Shown: positions 52,033 to 61,739, numbered from the stretch's first letter. The stretch: DNA of 64,000 nucleotides from Chryseobacterium sp. BLS98 (GCF_001045445.1 NZ_LFNF01000002.1:1281059-1345058); one strand, 5' to 3'. Numbers and translations are program-made. Notes: a model not told the origin generated them from the letters alone.

Positions 52033-55000
52033 ATGGAAACCCAAAAATATACTCCAACCAACAAAGTAAGAATCGTAACAGCGGCGTCGTTATTTGACGG
52101 GCATGATGCTGCGATCAATATCATGCGCCGCGTGATCCAGGGTACAGGATGTGAAGTGATCCACCTTGGCCACGACAAATCAGCTGAAGAAGTTGTGAAC
52201 ACAGCGATACAGGAAGACGCTAACGCTATTGCGTTAACCTCGTATCAAGGAGGCCACAATGAATATTTCAAATATATCTATGACCTTTTAAGAGAGAAAA
52301 ACTCCCCGCAGATCAAGATTTTCGGCGGAGGCGGCGGTGTTATCCTCCCTGAAGAAATCGAGGACCTGATGTCTTATGGAATAGACAGGATCTACTCTCC
52401 GGATGACGGCCGTGAGCTTGGCCTTCAGGGAATGATTGATGATCTGGTAAAAAGGTCAGATTTCGCAACCGGAAAAGAGGTTACAGCAGAAGATTTGGAT
52501 GCTATAAGTTTCGAAAACTCTACCAGCATTGCAAAAATTATTTCTGCCGTTGAAAACTTTTCAGAGGAAAAGCCTGAACTGGTAAAAGCAATTGATGAAA
52601 AATCAAAAGATTTAAATATTCCTATCATTGGGATCACAGGTACCGGTGGAGCCGGAAAATCTTCATTAACAGATGAATTGGTAAGACGTTTCATCCGTTC
52701 AAATCCTGATAAAAAAATTGCCATTATTTCCATCGACCCTTCCAAAAAGAAAACTGGTGGAGCCCTTTTGGGAGACAGAATCCGTATGAACGCGATCAAT
52801 GATCCGCGGGTTTATATGCGTTCTATGGCAACAAGAGAAAACAATGTTTCCGTTTCTCCGTTTATTCACTCCGCATTAAATGTATTGAAATTAGCTCATC
52901 CTGATGTTATTATTCTTGAAACATCCGGGATCGGGCAATCCGGTTCGGAAGTATCTGATTTCGCTGATGTTTCCATGTATGTAATGACTCCTGAATATGG
53001 AGCTTCAACCCAGCTGGAAAAGATTGACATGCTGGATTATGCGGATCTAGTGGCCTTAAATAAATCTGATAAGAGAGGAGCACTTGATGCTCTTCAAGCC
53101 GTAAGAAAGCAGTTCCAGAGAAACCATTTATTGTGGGAACAGCCGTTGGATGAAATGCCGGTTTATGCCACAAAGGCATCCCAATTCAATGACCACGGAA
53201 CCACTGAATTATACAACAGATTAATTTCAAAAGTAAACGATAAGTTTTCCGGTTTAGACTTAAAAACTTTTGCAGAACAGGAGATTACAGACGAAGTAAC
53301 CATTATTCCTCCAAAAAGAGTACGTTATCTTTCCGAAATTGTAGAGAACAACAGAATATATGATGAAAACATTGAAAAGCAGGCTGAGCTTGCCAGAAAA
53401 ATGTATCACATAGACGGAGTAAAGAAAATCATTTCCAATGAAGCTTTAGACGCTGAATATCAAAAGGCTGAGAAGGAACTGCAACAGGAAAACATTGACT
53501 TCCTGAGAACCTGGGAGGATACGAAAAAGGCTTTCCATGAAGAGTTTTATTCCTATTTCGTAAGAGGAAAGGAAATTAAAGTAGAAACCTCGACAGAATC
53601 TTTATCCCATCTAAGAATTCCAAAAATTGCTTTACCTAAATACAACGATTGGGGAGATCTGATCAAATGGAAAGGCCAGGAAAACCTTCCGGGAGGATTC
53701 CCTTACACAGCTGGAATTTATCCTTTCAAAAGAACCGGGGAAGATCCTACAAGAATGTTCGCAGGAGAAGGTGGCCCGGAAAGGACTAACAGAAGATTCC
53801 ATTACGTTTCTGCAGAAATGCCTGCAAAACGTTTATCTACAGCCTTCGACTCTGTAACGCTTTACGGACAGGACCCGGCTTTACCACCGGATATTTACGG
53901 TAAGATCGGAAACGCGGGAGTGTCGATTGCAACACTGGATGATGCCAAAAAGCTGTATTCAGGGTTTGATCTTGTGAATGCACTGACTTCCGTTTCAATG
54001 ACAATCAACGGTCCTGCTCCGATGCTGCTTGCCTTCTTTATGAATGCAGCCATCGATCAGAATGTTGAAAAATATATTGCTGAAAACGGTCTTGAATCTA
54101 AAGTTGAAGCTGTTTTAAAAGGAAAATTTGACGATAAAGGTTTAGAAAGACCAAAATATAATGGAGAACTTCCTCCTTCCAACAATGGCTTGGGCTTAAA
54201 GCTGTTGGGAATCACAGGAGATGAAGTTATTCCGGCAGATGTTTATGCTGAAATTAAAGCCAAAACTATTGCAACGGTTCGTGGAACGGTTCAGGCTGAT
54301 ATTTTAAAAGAAGACCAGGCACAGAATACCTGTATTTTCTCTACTGAATTTGCTTTAAGATTAATGGGCGACGTTCAGGAATATTTCATTAAAGAGAAAG
54401 TAAGAAATTTCTACTCGGTTTCTATCTCAGGATATCACATTGCCGAAGCCGGAGCTAACCCGGTTTCCCAACTTGCATTCACTTTGGCAAATGGTTTCAC
54501 GTATGTAGAGTACTATCTGTCAAGAGGAATGGATATCAATGATTTTGCACCGAACTTATCTTTCTTCTTCTCCAACGGTATCGACCCTGAATATTCAGTG
54601 ATCGGCCGTGTAGCCAGAAGAATCTGGGCAAAAGCCATGAAAATGAAATATGGTGCAGACGAAAGAAGCCAGATGCTGAAATACCACATCCAGACTTCAG
54701 GACGTTCTCTTCACGCCCAGGAAATTGATTTCAATGATATCAGAACGACGCTTCAGGCGCTTTATGCGATCTATGACAACTGTAATTCTCTTCACACCAA
54801 TGCTTATGACGAAGCTATTACCACTCCGACTGAGCAGTCTGTAAGAAGAGCAATGGCTATCCAGCTGATTATCAATAAAGAATTAGGATTAGCGAAGAAC
54901 GAAAACCCGCTTCAGGGATCATTTATTATTGAAGAACTGACGGATCTTGTGGAAGAAGCAGTGTATGCAGAATTCGACAGAATTACGGAAAGAGGCGGTG

Positions 55001-55380
55001 TTCTTGGTGCTATGGAAACCATGTACCAGCGTTCCAAGATCCAGGAAGAATCCATGCATTACGAATGGCTGAAGCATACCGGAGAATACCCGATCATCGG
55101 GGTCAATACATTCCTTGGAAAAGACGGTTCTCCAACCGTTCGCCCGGGAGAGGTAATCCGTTCGACTGAAGAAGAAAAACAGGTTCAGATTGAAAATTTA
55201 CACAACTTCCAGAAATCGAACACCGATAAATCTGCAGAAGCCTTAAGACAATTACAGCACGCTGCCATCAACCAGCAAAACTTATTTGGAGTGATGATGG
55301 ATGCCGTAAAATACTGTTCTCTTGGTCAGATTACCAATGCTTTGTTTGAAGTGGGCGGTAAATACAGAAGAAATATGTAA
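52033..55380 (+). CDS. icmF: Fused isobutyryl-CoA mutase IcmF
   Basis: A 1115-residue coenzyme B12 enzyme that carries its own chaperone. Order: an N-terminal B12-binding domain (DGHDAA at about 22-27, SYQGGH later), a MeaB-like G-protein domain (Walker A GTGGAGKS near 202-209), then the large mutase barrel beginning near [21 protein letters not shown]. The mutase part has [17 protein letters not shown] followed by RMFAGEG. At the substrate-determining site it has phenylalanine where methylmalonyl-CoA mutases have tyrosine; this fits isobutyryl-CoA or similar substrates. It interconverts isobutyryl- and n-butyryl-CoA (or related acyl-CoAs) by carbon-skeleton rearrangement. It has its own promoter and a strong terminator. 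Confidence 0.92.
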   Translation: METQKYTPTNKVRIVTAASLFDGHDAAINIMRRVIQGTGCEVIHLGHDKSAEEVVNTAIQEDANAIALTSYQGGHNEYFKYIYDLLREKNSPQIKIFGGGGGVILPEEIEDLMSYGIDRIYSPDDGRELGLQGMIDDLVKRSDFATGKEVTAEDLDAISFENSTSIAKIISAVENFSEEKPELVKAIDEKSKDLNIPIIGITGTGGAGKSSLTDELVRRFIRSNPDKKIAIISIDPSKKKTGGALLGDRIRMNAINDPRVYMRSMATRENNVSVSPFIHSALNVLKLAHPDVIILETSGIGQSGSEVSDFADVSMYVMTPEYGASTQLEKIDMLDYADLVALNKSDKRGALDALQAVRKQFQRNHLLWEQPLDEMPVYATKASQFNDHGTTELYNRLISKVNDKFSGLDLKTFAEQEITDEVTIIPPKRVRYLSEIVENNRIYDENIEKQAELARKMYHIDGVKKIISNEALDAEYQKAEKELQQENIDFLRTWEDTKKAFHEEFYSYFVRGKEIKVETSTESLSHLRIPKIALPKYNDWGDLIKWKGQENLPGGFPYTAGIYPFKRTGEDPTRMFAGEGGPERTNRRFHYVSAEMPAKRLSTAFDSVTLYGQDPALPPDIYGKIGNAGVSIATLDDAKKLYSGFDLVNALTSVSMTINGPAPMLLAFFMNAAIDQNVEKYIAENGLESKVEAVLKGKFDDKGLERPKYNGELPPSNNGLGLKLLGITGDEVIPADVYAEIKAKTIATVRGTVQADILKEDQAQNTCIFSTEFALRLMGDVQEYFIKEKVRNFYSVSISGYHIAEAGANPVSQLAFTLANGFTYVEYYLSRGMDINDFAPNLSFFFSNGIDPEYSVIGRVARRIWAKAMKMKYGADERSQMLKYHIQTSGRSLHAQEIDFNDIRTTLQALYAIYDNCNSLHTNAYDEAITTPTEQSVRRAMAIQLIINKELGLAKNENPLQGSFIIEELTDLVEEAVYAEFDRITERGGVLGAMETMYQRSKIQEESMHYEWLKHTGEYPIIGVNTFLGKDGSPTVRPGEVIRSTEEEKQVQIENLHNFQKSNTDKSAEALRQLQHAAINQQNLFGVMMDAVKYCSLGQITNALFEVGGKYRRNM

Positions 55381-55431
55381 TCCGTAGCCGGACAGACCAT
55401 TATTGACTATTTAATGTATCAATAATTTATA

Positions 55432-55469
55432 AATTAAAACCTCAAGGAATTTTCTTTGAGGTTTTAATT
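55432..55469. terminator. Palindromic terminator after icmF
   Basis: AATTAAAACCTCAA pairs perfectly over 14 bases with TTGAGGTTTTAATT around a ten-base loop. The T-rich end supports termination on the plus strand. Confidence 0.8.
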
Positions 55470-55526
55470 TAGATTCAACTTAATAAGTATTACTTTTACA
55501 ATTGAAAAATTTATAACCTAACATTA

Positions 55527-56561
55527 ATGAAAAAATTTTTAACATCTACTTTAATTTTATTAGGAATCATGTTTTCAGTTTCTATGTTTTCCCAAAAAAG
55601 AACCGAGGATTTTTCAATCAGCTTTCCTGATAAAAAACTAGACAAAAGTTATTATAAAGCCATAAAACTTATTGATGCCAGAATAGACTCTACATCTTTG
55701 GGAATTGTTCAGAAAGGAGCCTTCAACACTAAGGCAAGAGTTGTCCCTACAACCAATCTTAATGATCAATTCCAAAATCTATTAAACAACATTAATGGTG
55801 AAAATACAGATGACGGTACAATTGTAATGTATCTAAAACAGTTATATTTTGCCGAAATTACAGGAGCCTTTAGTGAACACGGTTACTGTTACTTCCAAGC
55901 TTATTTGTTTGCTAAAAACGAAGACGGAACTTATTCTTATCTCGACAAAATAGATTCAGTTATTGATCATTCATCTATGGATGTTACCAAAGCTACGATG
56001 AAAAAAGGAAGCGAAATGGTAAGTGACTTTATAAGCAGAAACGTTTCTAAAAAAGCAATACAAACAGACCGATATACTTTTAATGACCTCAAAAATTTTG
56101 ATGAAATTGAAAAACAAAAATTAAGTTTATATAATTCTCCGGAATTAAAGGAAGGAATTTATCCTGATTATAATTCTTTTAAAAACCTTCAACCGTCTGA
56201 AAAAACAATTTCCAGCGCAAAATTCTACGGAAAAACCAATAAAATCATTAAACTTTACGAAACAATAGAAGGTAAAGAAAAGGAAATTAAAAAAAATGAT
56301 GTATTTGCCATTGTTTATAATGGTTCTCCATATATTTATTTGCCTGTAGAAAATGCTCTCGTGAAGGCTGAAAAAAGAGACGGAGATTTTTATTTTACCG
56401 GAAAAATAAAATCAACTGCAAAAACAGGAGATGTGGTTCTTGCTTCCGCATTCTTCGGGATTATTGGCGGGTTGCTGGCTTCACAATCTACTTCGGTTCC
56501 GTTTGAGCAAAAACTTGATTACATCAATGGAGGATTTATTCCTATCAAAGAAGTTAAATAA
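55527..56561 (+). CDS. Secreted protein of unknown function
   Basis: A 344-residue protein with a signal peptide (STLILLGIMFSVSMFSQ). The mature part is polar, with no motif that I recognise. The region QFQNLLNNINGENTDDGTIV then MYLKQLYFAEITGAFSEHGYC suggests a beta-rich domain. A glycine-rich hydrophobic segment near the C-terminus (VLASAFFGIIGGLLASQST) could be membrane-associated or buried. It lies between two terminators and so is a single-gene unit. Base composition is more AT-rich than in icmF, but not strikingly so. Confidence 0.7.
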   Translation: MKKFLTSTLILLGIMFSVSMFSQKRTEDFSISFPDKKLDKSYYKAIKLIDARIDSTSLGIVQKGAFNTKARVVPTTNLNDQFQNLLNNINGENTDDGTIVMYLKQLYFAEITGAFSEHGYCYFQAYLFAKNEDGTYSYLDKIDSVIDHSSMDVTKATMKKGSEMVSDFISRNVSKKAIQTDRYTFNDLKNFDEIEKQKLSLYNSPELKEGIYPDYNSFKNLQPSEKTISSAKFYGKTNKIIKLYETIEGKEKEIKKNDVFAIVYNGSPYIYLPVENALVKAEKRDGDFYFTGKIKSTAKTGDVVLASAFFGIIGGLLASQSTSVPFEQKLDYINGGFIPIKEVK

Positions 56562-56572
56562 TAATTCACAGA

Positions 56573-56598
56573 ATCTCCCTATTTTTGGGAGATTTTTT
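56573..56598 (+). terminator. Terminator after the secreted protein
   Basis: ATCTCCC pairs with GGGAGAT around a seven-base loop, followed by six T. Confidence 0.75.
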
Positions 56599-56606
56599 AT
56601 TTTCAA

Positions 56607-57317
56607 ATGAAACCAAAAGCCGTCTTCAACTGGAGCAGCGGAAAAGATTCTGCTCTTGCTCTTTATAAAACCCAACAGGAAAACAAGACTGAAATTACTA
56701 CTCTGCTGACCAGCATCAATAAAGAGTTTCAGAGAATCTCCATGCATGGTGTTCATGTATCTTTATTGGAAAAGCAGGCTGAAAGTATAGGATTGCCTTT
56801 AATTAAAATGGAGCTTCCCAAAGAACCGTCAATGGAGGAATACCGTGATATCATGGGTAAAACGATGTCAGATATTCAGGCTATGGGCATTACGCAATCT
56901 GTTTTTGGAGATATTTTTCTTGAAGACCTCAGAGAATACCGTGAAGACCAGCTGGCATCCATCGGAATGGAAGCTATATTTCCGCTTTGGAAGCAGAACA
57001 CAACCGACCTTATCCATGAATTCCTGGACCTTGGATTCAAAACTATCGTAACCTGTGTGAATGAAACGTATCTCGATAAAAGTTTTGCAGGAAGAATCAT
57101 TGATCAGGATTTCATCAATGACCTTCCCAAAAACGTTGATCCGTGCGGAGAAAATGGAGAATTTCACACCTTTACTTTTGACGGACCTGTTTTTAAAACT
57201 CCTGTTTCCTTTGAAATCGGAGAAACTGTAAAGAAAACCTATCCCAAGCCAAAATCTGGCCCGGAAGAGGAAGCCGGCGAATATGTTTTCTGGTTCTGTG
57301 ATCTGATTCTGAAATAG
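56607..57317 (+). CDS. Dph6-related ATP pyrophosphatase
   Basis: A 236-residue protein of the PP-loop superfamily, with the nucleotide motif WSSGKDSALAL (SGKDS at 11-15). The C-terminal segment CGENGEFHTFTFDGP is the signature of the Dph6/MJ0570 group. In eukaryotes and archaea Dph6 amidates diphthine on EF2; bacteria have no diphthamide, so the bacterial protein must do something else, perhaps amidate or ligate another substrate. It starts nine bases after a terminator and its promoter was not identified. It is convergent with the decarboxylase gene, 11 bases apart. Confidence 0.85.
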   Translation: MKPKAVFNWSSGKDSALALYKTQQENKTEITTLLTSINKEFQRISMHGVHVSLLEKQAESIGLPLIKMELPKEPSMEEYRDIMGKTMSDIQAMGITQSVFGDIFLEDLREYREDQLASIGMEAIFPLWKQNTTDLIHEFLDLGFKTIVTCVNETYLDKSFAGRIIDQDFINDLPKNVDPCGENGEFHTFTFDGPVFKTPVSFEIGETVKKTYPKPKSGPEEEAGEYVFWFCDLILK

Positions 57318-57328
57318 CAACTAATGGT

Positions 57329-58738
57329 CTACCCTATCGTTGCTGCTATTTTGTTCATGAGGTCAAATATCAGTTCAACATCCTTTTCCTGAGTCTGCCA
57401 GTTGACAAACGCAGCCCTGATTCCTTTATGATTGTTATAAAAAGTAGGGGTCATAAAGACTTTTCCCGTCTCATTAAGCAATTCCAGGAATCTATTGACC
57501 TGATCCTGCTTTGTATCATCTTTTAAAGTGAAACATACGGTATTCAGCCTTACCGGAGCTAACAATTTGAAAGCATCACTTTTTTCAATCATCTGTCCAA
57601 ACTGTTCTGACAGTTTAATATTATTTTCTATAATAGCCTTATATCCGTTTCTGCCATATGCCATCATTGAAAACCAGGCCGGAAGTGCTTTTAGCCTTCT
57701 CGAATTTTCCGGAAGAAAATTAAGATAGTCGAATTTTTCCAACGGATCTCCCAGATAAGGAGCATTTGAATTCTGAAAGGTTTCTATCTGTAAAATCCTG
57801 TACTCTTCTTTTACAAAAAACACCGCACTTTCATACGGAACGTTAAGCCACTTATGGCAGTCAACCGTAATGCTGTCAGCTCCTTCCCAGCCTTCAACAA
57901 GATGTTTATGCGTGTCCGAACAGGCGGCGAAACCGCCGAATGCCGCATCGATATGCCACCAGAATTTATATTTTTCTTTCAGCTTGCGGATTTCTGAGAA
58001 ATCATCAAAGTCAACGGTATTGACCGTTCCTCCGCTTGAAATCAGAATAAAGGGTTCACCATTTAACTGTACAATATGATCTTCAAGATCTTTCAGGCAG
58101 ATGGCTTCACGATTTTCCCCCGCTGTTTTTATCTTTACGATATTGCCACTTCCCATCCCTAAAAGAGAAAGGGATTTTATGGATGACGAATGAGGCGTGG
58201 CTGCCAATACTTTAACGGTTCCTGAAATTCCGTCTTTGGCAAAGTCTTTTCCCTGCTCTTTTCCGATCCATTGCCTTGCAACAGCCAGACCGGTAAAATT
58301 GGACATGGTAGCTCCCGTTACAAAGCCTCCCAGAAAATTTTCCGGCAGTCCAAGAAGATCCAGCAGCATTTTTATGGTTTCTATCTCTATACCGGCTGAA
58401 ATATCTCCCTGCCCTTCCACCGACTGGGTATTCTGATCATAAACTGTTGCCAGCCAGTCTCCTGCAATGGAAGCTGGAGTAGAACCTCCGGTTACGAAGC
58501 CCAGATATCTCGGTCCTGATGATCCTACCATAATGGGCTCAAATCTCTCATTGAATATTTTTAAGGCCGATTCAGTACCGACTCCGGACTCCGGCAGATC
58601 CATTTTTTCTGAAATCAGATCATTGTTTACAGATGTAGGTCTTTCTGCAAGGGTATTGAGGTATTTGACTCCCTGTTTTTTGATGATCTCCAGGATATGG
58701 TTAATCTGTTCTGAATCGCTTTTCAAATATTCTTTCAT
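57329..58738 (-). CDS. PLP-dependent group II decarboxylase
   Basis: A 469-residue enzyme of the group II amino-acid decarboxylase family (aromatic amino acid, glutamate, diaminobutyrate and related). It shows the N-terminal substrate-entrance segment GSSGPRYLGFVTGG, the central TGATMSNFTGL, the PLP aspartate 264 in WWHIDAAFGG and the Schiff-base lysine 296 in VDCHKWLNVPY. The substrate cannot be assigned: the sequence is not an obvious tyrosine, tryptophan or glutamate decarboxylase. A TATTTTTG element at 58761-58768 (minus strand) lies just ahead of the start codon. Confidence 0.87.
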   Translation of the reverse strand: MKEYLKSDSEQINHILEIIKKQGVKYLNTLAERPTSVNNDLISEKMDLPESGVGTESALKIFNERFEPIMVGSSGPRYLGFVTGGSTPASIAGDWLATVYDQNTQSVEGQGDISAGIEIETIKMLLDLLGLPENFLGGFVTGATMSNFTGLAVARQWIGKEQGKDFAKDGISGTVKVLAATPHSSSIKSLSLLGMGSGNIVKIKTAGENREAICLKDLEDHIVQLNGEPFILISSGGTVNTVDFDDFSEIRKLKEKYKFWWHIDAAFGGFAACSDTHKHLVEGWEGADSITVDCHKWLNVPYESAVFFVKEEYRILQIETFQNSNAPYLGDPLEKFDYLNFLPENSRRLKALPAWFSMMAYGRNGYKAIIENNIKLSEQFGQMIEKSDAFKLLAPVRLNTVCFTLKDDTKQDQVNRFLELLNETGKVFMTPTFYNNHKGIRAAFVNWQTQEKDVELIFDLMNKIAATIG

Positions 58739-58760
58739 GATGGTTGTAAAATTATCTATT

Positions 58761-58768
58761 CAAAAATA
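58761..58768 (-). promoter_or_regulatory. -7 element for the decarboxylase
   Basis: CAAAAATA on the plus strand reads TATTTTTG on the minus strand, 22 bases before the start. No -33 was identified. Confidence 0.45.
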
Positions 58769-58899
58769 TTAAATACTTATAAAAAAGGCACGCTAGGTTA
58801 GCACAAATTTTGCTTCTCTTTGAGGCCTCAGGGGATTTTCTTATATTTAGATAGATATTGTTCCCTGTTCAGTAACTTTTTAATTTAAATAAAACACCT

Positions 58900-60006
58900 G
58901 TGATAAAAAATTTCACCTTTTTTTTGCTTTCCTTATTTTTGCTTTCCTGTAAAACTGAAGTTTCCCAAAAACCGGTTGACAAAAATGCAGTGGTAGATTC
59001 TACGATTACTGCTTTTCAGAAAACCCTTCTGAAACAGCAAATCGACTCCGTCTTTAAAAAATACAATTTTAACGGAAGCATTGCCGTATTTAAAGATTCC
59101 CTTCAGCTGTACAGAAAAGAAAACGGTTATTCCGATTTTAAAAACAAGGTAAAGATCGACAGCAGTACAATTTTTGCCATAGGCTCAGTAAGCAAGCAAT
59201 TTACCGCAGCGCTTATCCTTCTTCAAATGGAACAGGGAAAACTAAGTGTGAATGATAAGACATCCAGGTATCTGAAGTCATTTCAAAATAAAGAGTATGA
59301 GAATATTACCGTTCATCAACTTTTAAATCATACTTCAGGATTAAATACTTTCGGGGGAAAACTGATGTTCAAAAGCGGCTCGGACTTTTTCTATTCCAAC
59401 GATGGTTTTAATGCATTGGGACAGATTGTAGAAGCTGTTTCAGGAAAATCATATGATGAAAATGTTCTGGAACTGTTCAAAAAAGCAGGAATGAAAAATT
59501 CTTCCACCGGAAATATTTTTGAAGGTGATCATTTTGCAAGTGCTTATTTGGGTAATGCGGCAAAATTTTCTGTTGTTCCGGATATGCCCAGGCGTCTGTC
59601 CGGAAAAGAAATAGGAATTCCTGCCGGCGGCATTCTTTCAACTATAGATGATCTTCACACCTGGAACAATGCTCTTTATGGAGGAAAAATTTTAAAGCCC
59701 GAAACTTTAAAGCAGTTTGTTTCCAAAAGTTCGGAAAGGCATCATGCCATTCTGGGAAAAATGGGTTACGGTTATGGAATTATGATCCGTATCGGAAGGC
59801 CTGAAAGCTATTTTCACAGCGGTTATGTAAAGGGCTCCCCTTCTTTGAATATTTACTATCCAAAGACTAAAACATCGGTTATTATTTTATCTAATATTGC
59901 CGATGAAGAAAAGGGCAAAAGCTGGGCTTTCAAACCTCATGTGGAAATTAAAAAGATAACAGATAACCTGGAAAATACCTTGCTACAGCTTAAAGCAAAA
60001 CATTAA
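58900..60006 (+). CDS. Serine hydrolase lipoprotein, class C beta-lactamase-like
   Basis: A 368-residue protein with a lipoprotein signal ending LLSC (cysteine 17). The serine beta-lactamase/DD-peptidase fold is clear: SVSK at 96-99 (SxxK), YSN at 165-167 (YxN), and HSG in YFHSGYVKGSP near residue 306 in place of the KTG triad. Family members include penicillin-binding esterases and peptidases; resistance to beta-lactams should not be assumed. The only suitable start is a GTG at 58900, directly followed by the hydrophobic signal. It lies ten bases before a 2H phosphoesterase gene, so the two are likely co-transcribed. Confidence 0.85.
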   Translation: MIKNFTFFLLSLFLLSCKTEVSQKPVDKNAVVDSTITAFQKTLLKQQIDSVFKKYNFNGSIAVFKDSLQLYRKENGYSDFKNKVKIDSSTIFAIGSVSKQFTAALILLQMEQGKLSVNDKTSRYLKSFQNKEYENITVHQLLNHTSGLNTFGGKLMFKSGSDFFYSNDGFNALGQIVEAVSGKSYDENVLELFKKAGMKNSSTGNIFEGDHFASAYLGNAAKFSVVPDMPRRLSGKEIGIPAGGILSTIDDLHTWNNALYGGKILKPETLKQFVSKSSERHHAILGKMGYGYGIMIRIGRPESYFHSGYVKGSPSLNIYYPKTKTSVIILSNIADEEKGKSWAFKPHVEIKKITDNLENTLLQLKAKH

Positions 60007-60016
60007 TTTACCCGGT

Positions 60017-60565
60017 ATGAAAAAAATGTATTTCATTGCGATTTATCCTCCCCAGGAAATCATTGACGAGGTTAAAGTTTTTAAACAAGACTTCGCCCTG
60101 AACTATGGAAATTCGATGGCATTAAAGAATGATGCTCATATAACTTTACTGTCACCTTTTGACAGAGAACTGGAGTTTGAGGCCGATATTCACAACGCTT
60201 TTCAAAAAATAAATACGGAGATTCCTCCTTTTGAAATCATATTGAACGGCTTCGGAGGTTTCCCCAATACCAACAACCCGGTGATCTTCGTACATCCCGA
60301 GGCTAATGAAAGCTTAAATCTTTTACATCAAAGGGTTATACAGCATTTCAGTTTTGGTAGAAAATCTTTCACTCCTCATATGACGGTAGGATACAGAAAT
60401 CTTACCTCTGAAAACTATATGAAAGCATGGGAAGTTTATAAGGATAAAACTTATAAAACTAAATTTCTAGTTGATAAAATCCTGCTTCTCCGCCACGATG
60501 GGAAATGGGTGCCTATTGCTGAAAAACATTTAGGTAATCCCGATGCGGGTAACTCCTTATTTTAA
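60017..60565 (+). CDS. 2H phosphoesterase / 2'-5' RNA ligase-like protein
   Basis: A 182-residue protein with the paired HxT motifs that define the 2H superfamily: HITLL at 41-45 and HMTVG at 121-125. Such enzymes hydrolyse or form 2',5'-phosphodiester bonds, often in RNA or cyclic nucleotides. The N-terminal FIAIYPPQEI and the GFGGFPN segment support the ThpR/YjcG-like branch. The substrate is unknown. It follows the serine hydrolase gene by ten bases and precedes ruvC by 25. Confidence 0.85.
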   Translation: MKKMYFIAIYPPQEIIDEVKVFKQDFALNYGNSMALKNDAHITLLSPFDRELEFEADIHNAFQKINTEIPPFEIILNGFGGFPNTNNPVIFVHPEANESLNLLHQRVIQHFSFGRKSFTPHMTVGYRNLTSENYMKAWEVYKDKTYKTKFLVDKILLLRHDGKWVPIAEKHLGNPDAGNSLF

Positions 60566-60578
60566 CATTAATAAATCT

Positions 60579-60586
60579 TATCTTTG
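60579..60586 (+). promoter_or_regulatory. -7 element almost on the ruvC start
   Basis: TATCTTTG ends four bases before the ATG at 60591, so a transcript from it would be leaderless or nearly so. Confidence 0.55.
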
Positions 60587-60590
60587 ACCT

Positions 60591-61145
60591 ATGATTTCAG
60601 AGAAGATAATTTTAGGGATTGATCCCGGAACGGCGATTATGGGCTTCGGTATTATTTCCGTGACGAAAAGTAAAATGGAAATGATTTCCATTCACGAACT
60701 GATCCTGAAAAAATATCCGAACCACGAAACAAAGCTGAAATATATCTTCGACAAAACATTAGCACTGATCGACGAATATCATCCTGATGAAGTAGCTCTG
60801 GAAGCTCCATTTTATGGTAAAAACGTCCAAAGTATGCTTAAACTGGGCCGCGCGCAGGGAGTCGCAATGGCTGCCAGCCTTTACAGAAATATTCCTATTA
60901 CAGAGTACTCACCAAAAAAGATCAAAATGGCCATCACCGGAAACGGAAATGCCAGCAAGGAACAGGTAGCCGGAATGCTTCAGAATCTTTTAAAACTAAA
61001 GGAATTCCCTACCAAATACCTGGATGCATCTGATGGTTTGGCTGTTGCAGTTTGTCATCATTTCAACTCCGGAACTATTGCAGATACAAAATCTTATAGC
61101 GGATGGGATAGTTTTTTGAAGCAGAACCCGGGGAGGGTGAAATAA
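60591..61145 (+). CDS. ruvC: Holliday junction resolvase RuvC
   Basis: RuvC cuts Holliday junctions made by recombination, usually with the RuvAB motor. The 184-residue protein shows the RNase H-like catalytic acids: D11 in LGIDPGT, E71 in ALEAPFYGKN, and D145/D148 in YLDASDGLAV. It lies at the end of a plus-strand series but has an own -7 element just ahead of the start. ruvA and ruvB are not present nearby, which is common in Bacteroidetes. It is the last ordinary housekeeping gene before the Rhs region. Confidence 0.96.
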   Translation: MISEKIILGIDPGTAIMGFGIISVTKSKMEMISIHELILKKYPNHETKLKYIFDKTLALIDEYHPDEVALEAPFYGKNVQSMLKLGRAQGVAMAASLYRNIPITEYSPKKIKMAITGNGNASKEQVAGMLQNLLKLKEFPTKYLDASDGLAVAVCHHFNSGTIADTKSYSGWDSFLKQNPGRVK

Positions 61146-61235
61146 ATAAGCGTAAAAAATATTTTACCGGATATTTTTATCAAAGATGAAATGGTGAGCA
61201 GAAAGTTGTTTGATAAATAAATAATTTCATAAATA

Positions 61236-61266
61236 AAAAACCTCGCATTTTGCGAGATTTTATTTA
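61236..61266. terminator. Terminator after ruvC
   Basis: ACCTCGCA pairs with TGCGAGAT in the middle of A-rich and T-rich flanks, so it may act in either direction. Confidence 0.7.
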
Positions 61267-61272
61267 TTATTT

Positions 61273-61303
61273 GCCACACGATAAAATCGTGCGGCAGCGA
61301 GGG
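61273..61303. repeat. Palindromic repeat, copy 1
   Basis: GCCACACGAT AAA ATCGTGCGGC forms a 10-bp stem with one A-C mismatch and a three-base loop, followed by AGCGAGGG. The same element recurs at 61384-61413. It resembles REP-type elements, which are mobilised by IS200-like REP-associated transposases, but no such gene is in the window. Confidence 0.6.
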
Positions 61304-61315
61304 AGTTTCAACAGG

Positions 61316-61642
61316 CTAGTAAAAATATATAGTTTTCATATACAAACCACTGTTCAATAGCAGTGGCTTGTTATTATTACTTACCACACGATGCAATCGT
61401 GCGGAAGCGGGGGTTGTTGGAAATAATTGTAAATCAGGATTATGAGGATTCTGAACAATCGGATCTATTGGAGTAGGATCAATATCAACAGGAGGACCAA
61501 TTCTAAATGCCTGCACTTCTAATGCCCGTTGTGTATCCATCGGAGCCATAGAGAACATATCTTCGGATGCCCCGCCACCTGAAGATATTATATTCAGATA
61601 TTGGAAACTGTCAAGATAATCTATAATTTTAGATTTAAACAT
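61316..61642 (-). pseudogene. Truncated Rhs fragment
   Basis: A 108-codon frame whose residues from about 8 to 75 (YLDSFQYLNI, SSGGGASEDMFSM, TPIDPIVQNPHNPDL) copy part of the complete Rhs core encoded at 63320-63530. By eye there are about 15 mismatches over roughly 190 aligned bases. Both ends of the frame differ from Rhs: the head starts at a hairpin (61641-61676) and the tail is formed by the palindromic repeat (PASARLHRVV). It is therefore a recombination remnant rather than a working gene. A hairpin CCACTG/CAGTGG at 61348-61365 lies inside its tail. Confidence 0.75.
61384..61413. repeat. Palindromic repeat, copy 2
   Basis: CCACACGAT GCA ATCGTGCGG with trailing AAGCGGGGG, the same orientation as copy 1 and 111 bases from it. 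It marks the right break of the Rhs homology. Confidence 0.6.
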
Positions 61643-61676
61643 AAAATATAGCGTTGCTTTTCAACGCTATATTTTA
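61641..61676 (-). terminator. Strong hairpin after the lipoprotein gene
   Basis: ATAAAATATAGCGTTG pairs perfectly over 16 bases with CAACGCTATATTTTAT around a four-base loop. On the minus strand it follows the lipoprotein gene by 64 bases and should terminate the Rhs unit. It also abuts the Rhs fragment. Confidence 0.75.
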
Positions 61677-61739
61677 TATAAACATATTGAAATATGTCAT
61701 CACTTTCAAAATTTTCTTTTATGTAGAAGTATTTAATTT

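Noticed and set aside
58900..60006. Beta-lactam resistance gene
   Set aside because: The fold is shared by peptidases and esterases and the KTG triad is replaced by HSG; resistance cannot be claimed.
61273..61413. Palindromes as a CRISPR array or integron attC sites
   Set aside because: Only two copies, no spacer set and no integrase or cas gene; REP-type repeats fit better.
61316..61642. The Rhs fragment as a functional small gene
   Set aside because: Its ends are a hairpin and a palindromic repeat and only the middle matches Rhs; kept as a pseudogene.
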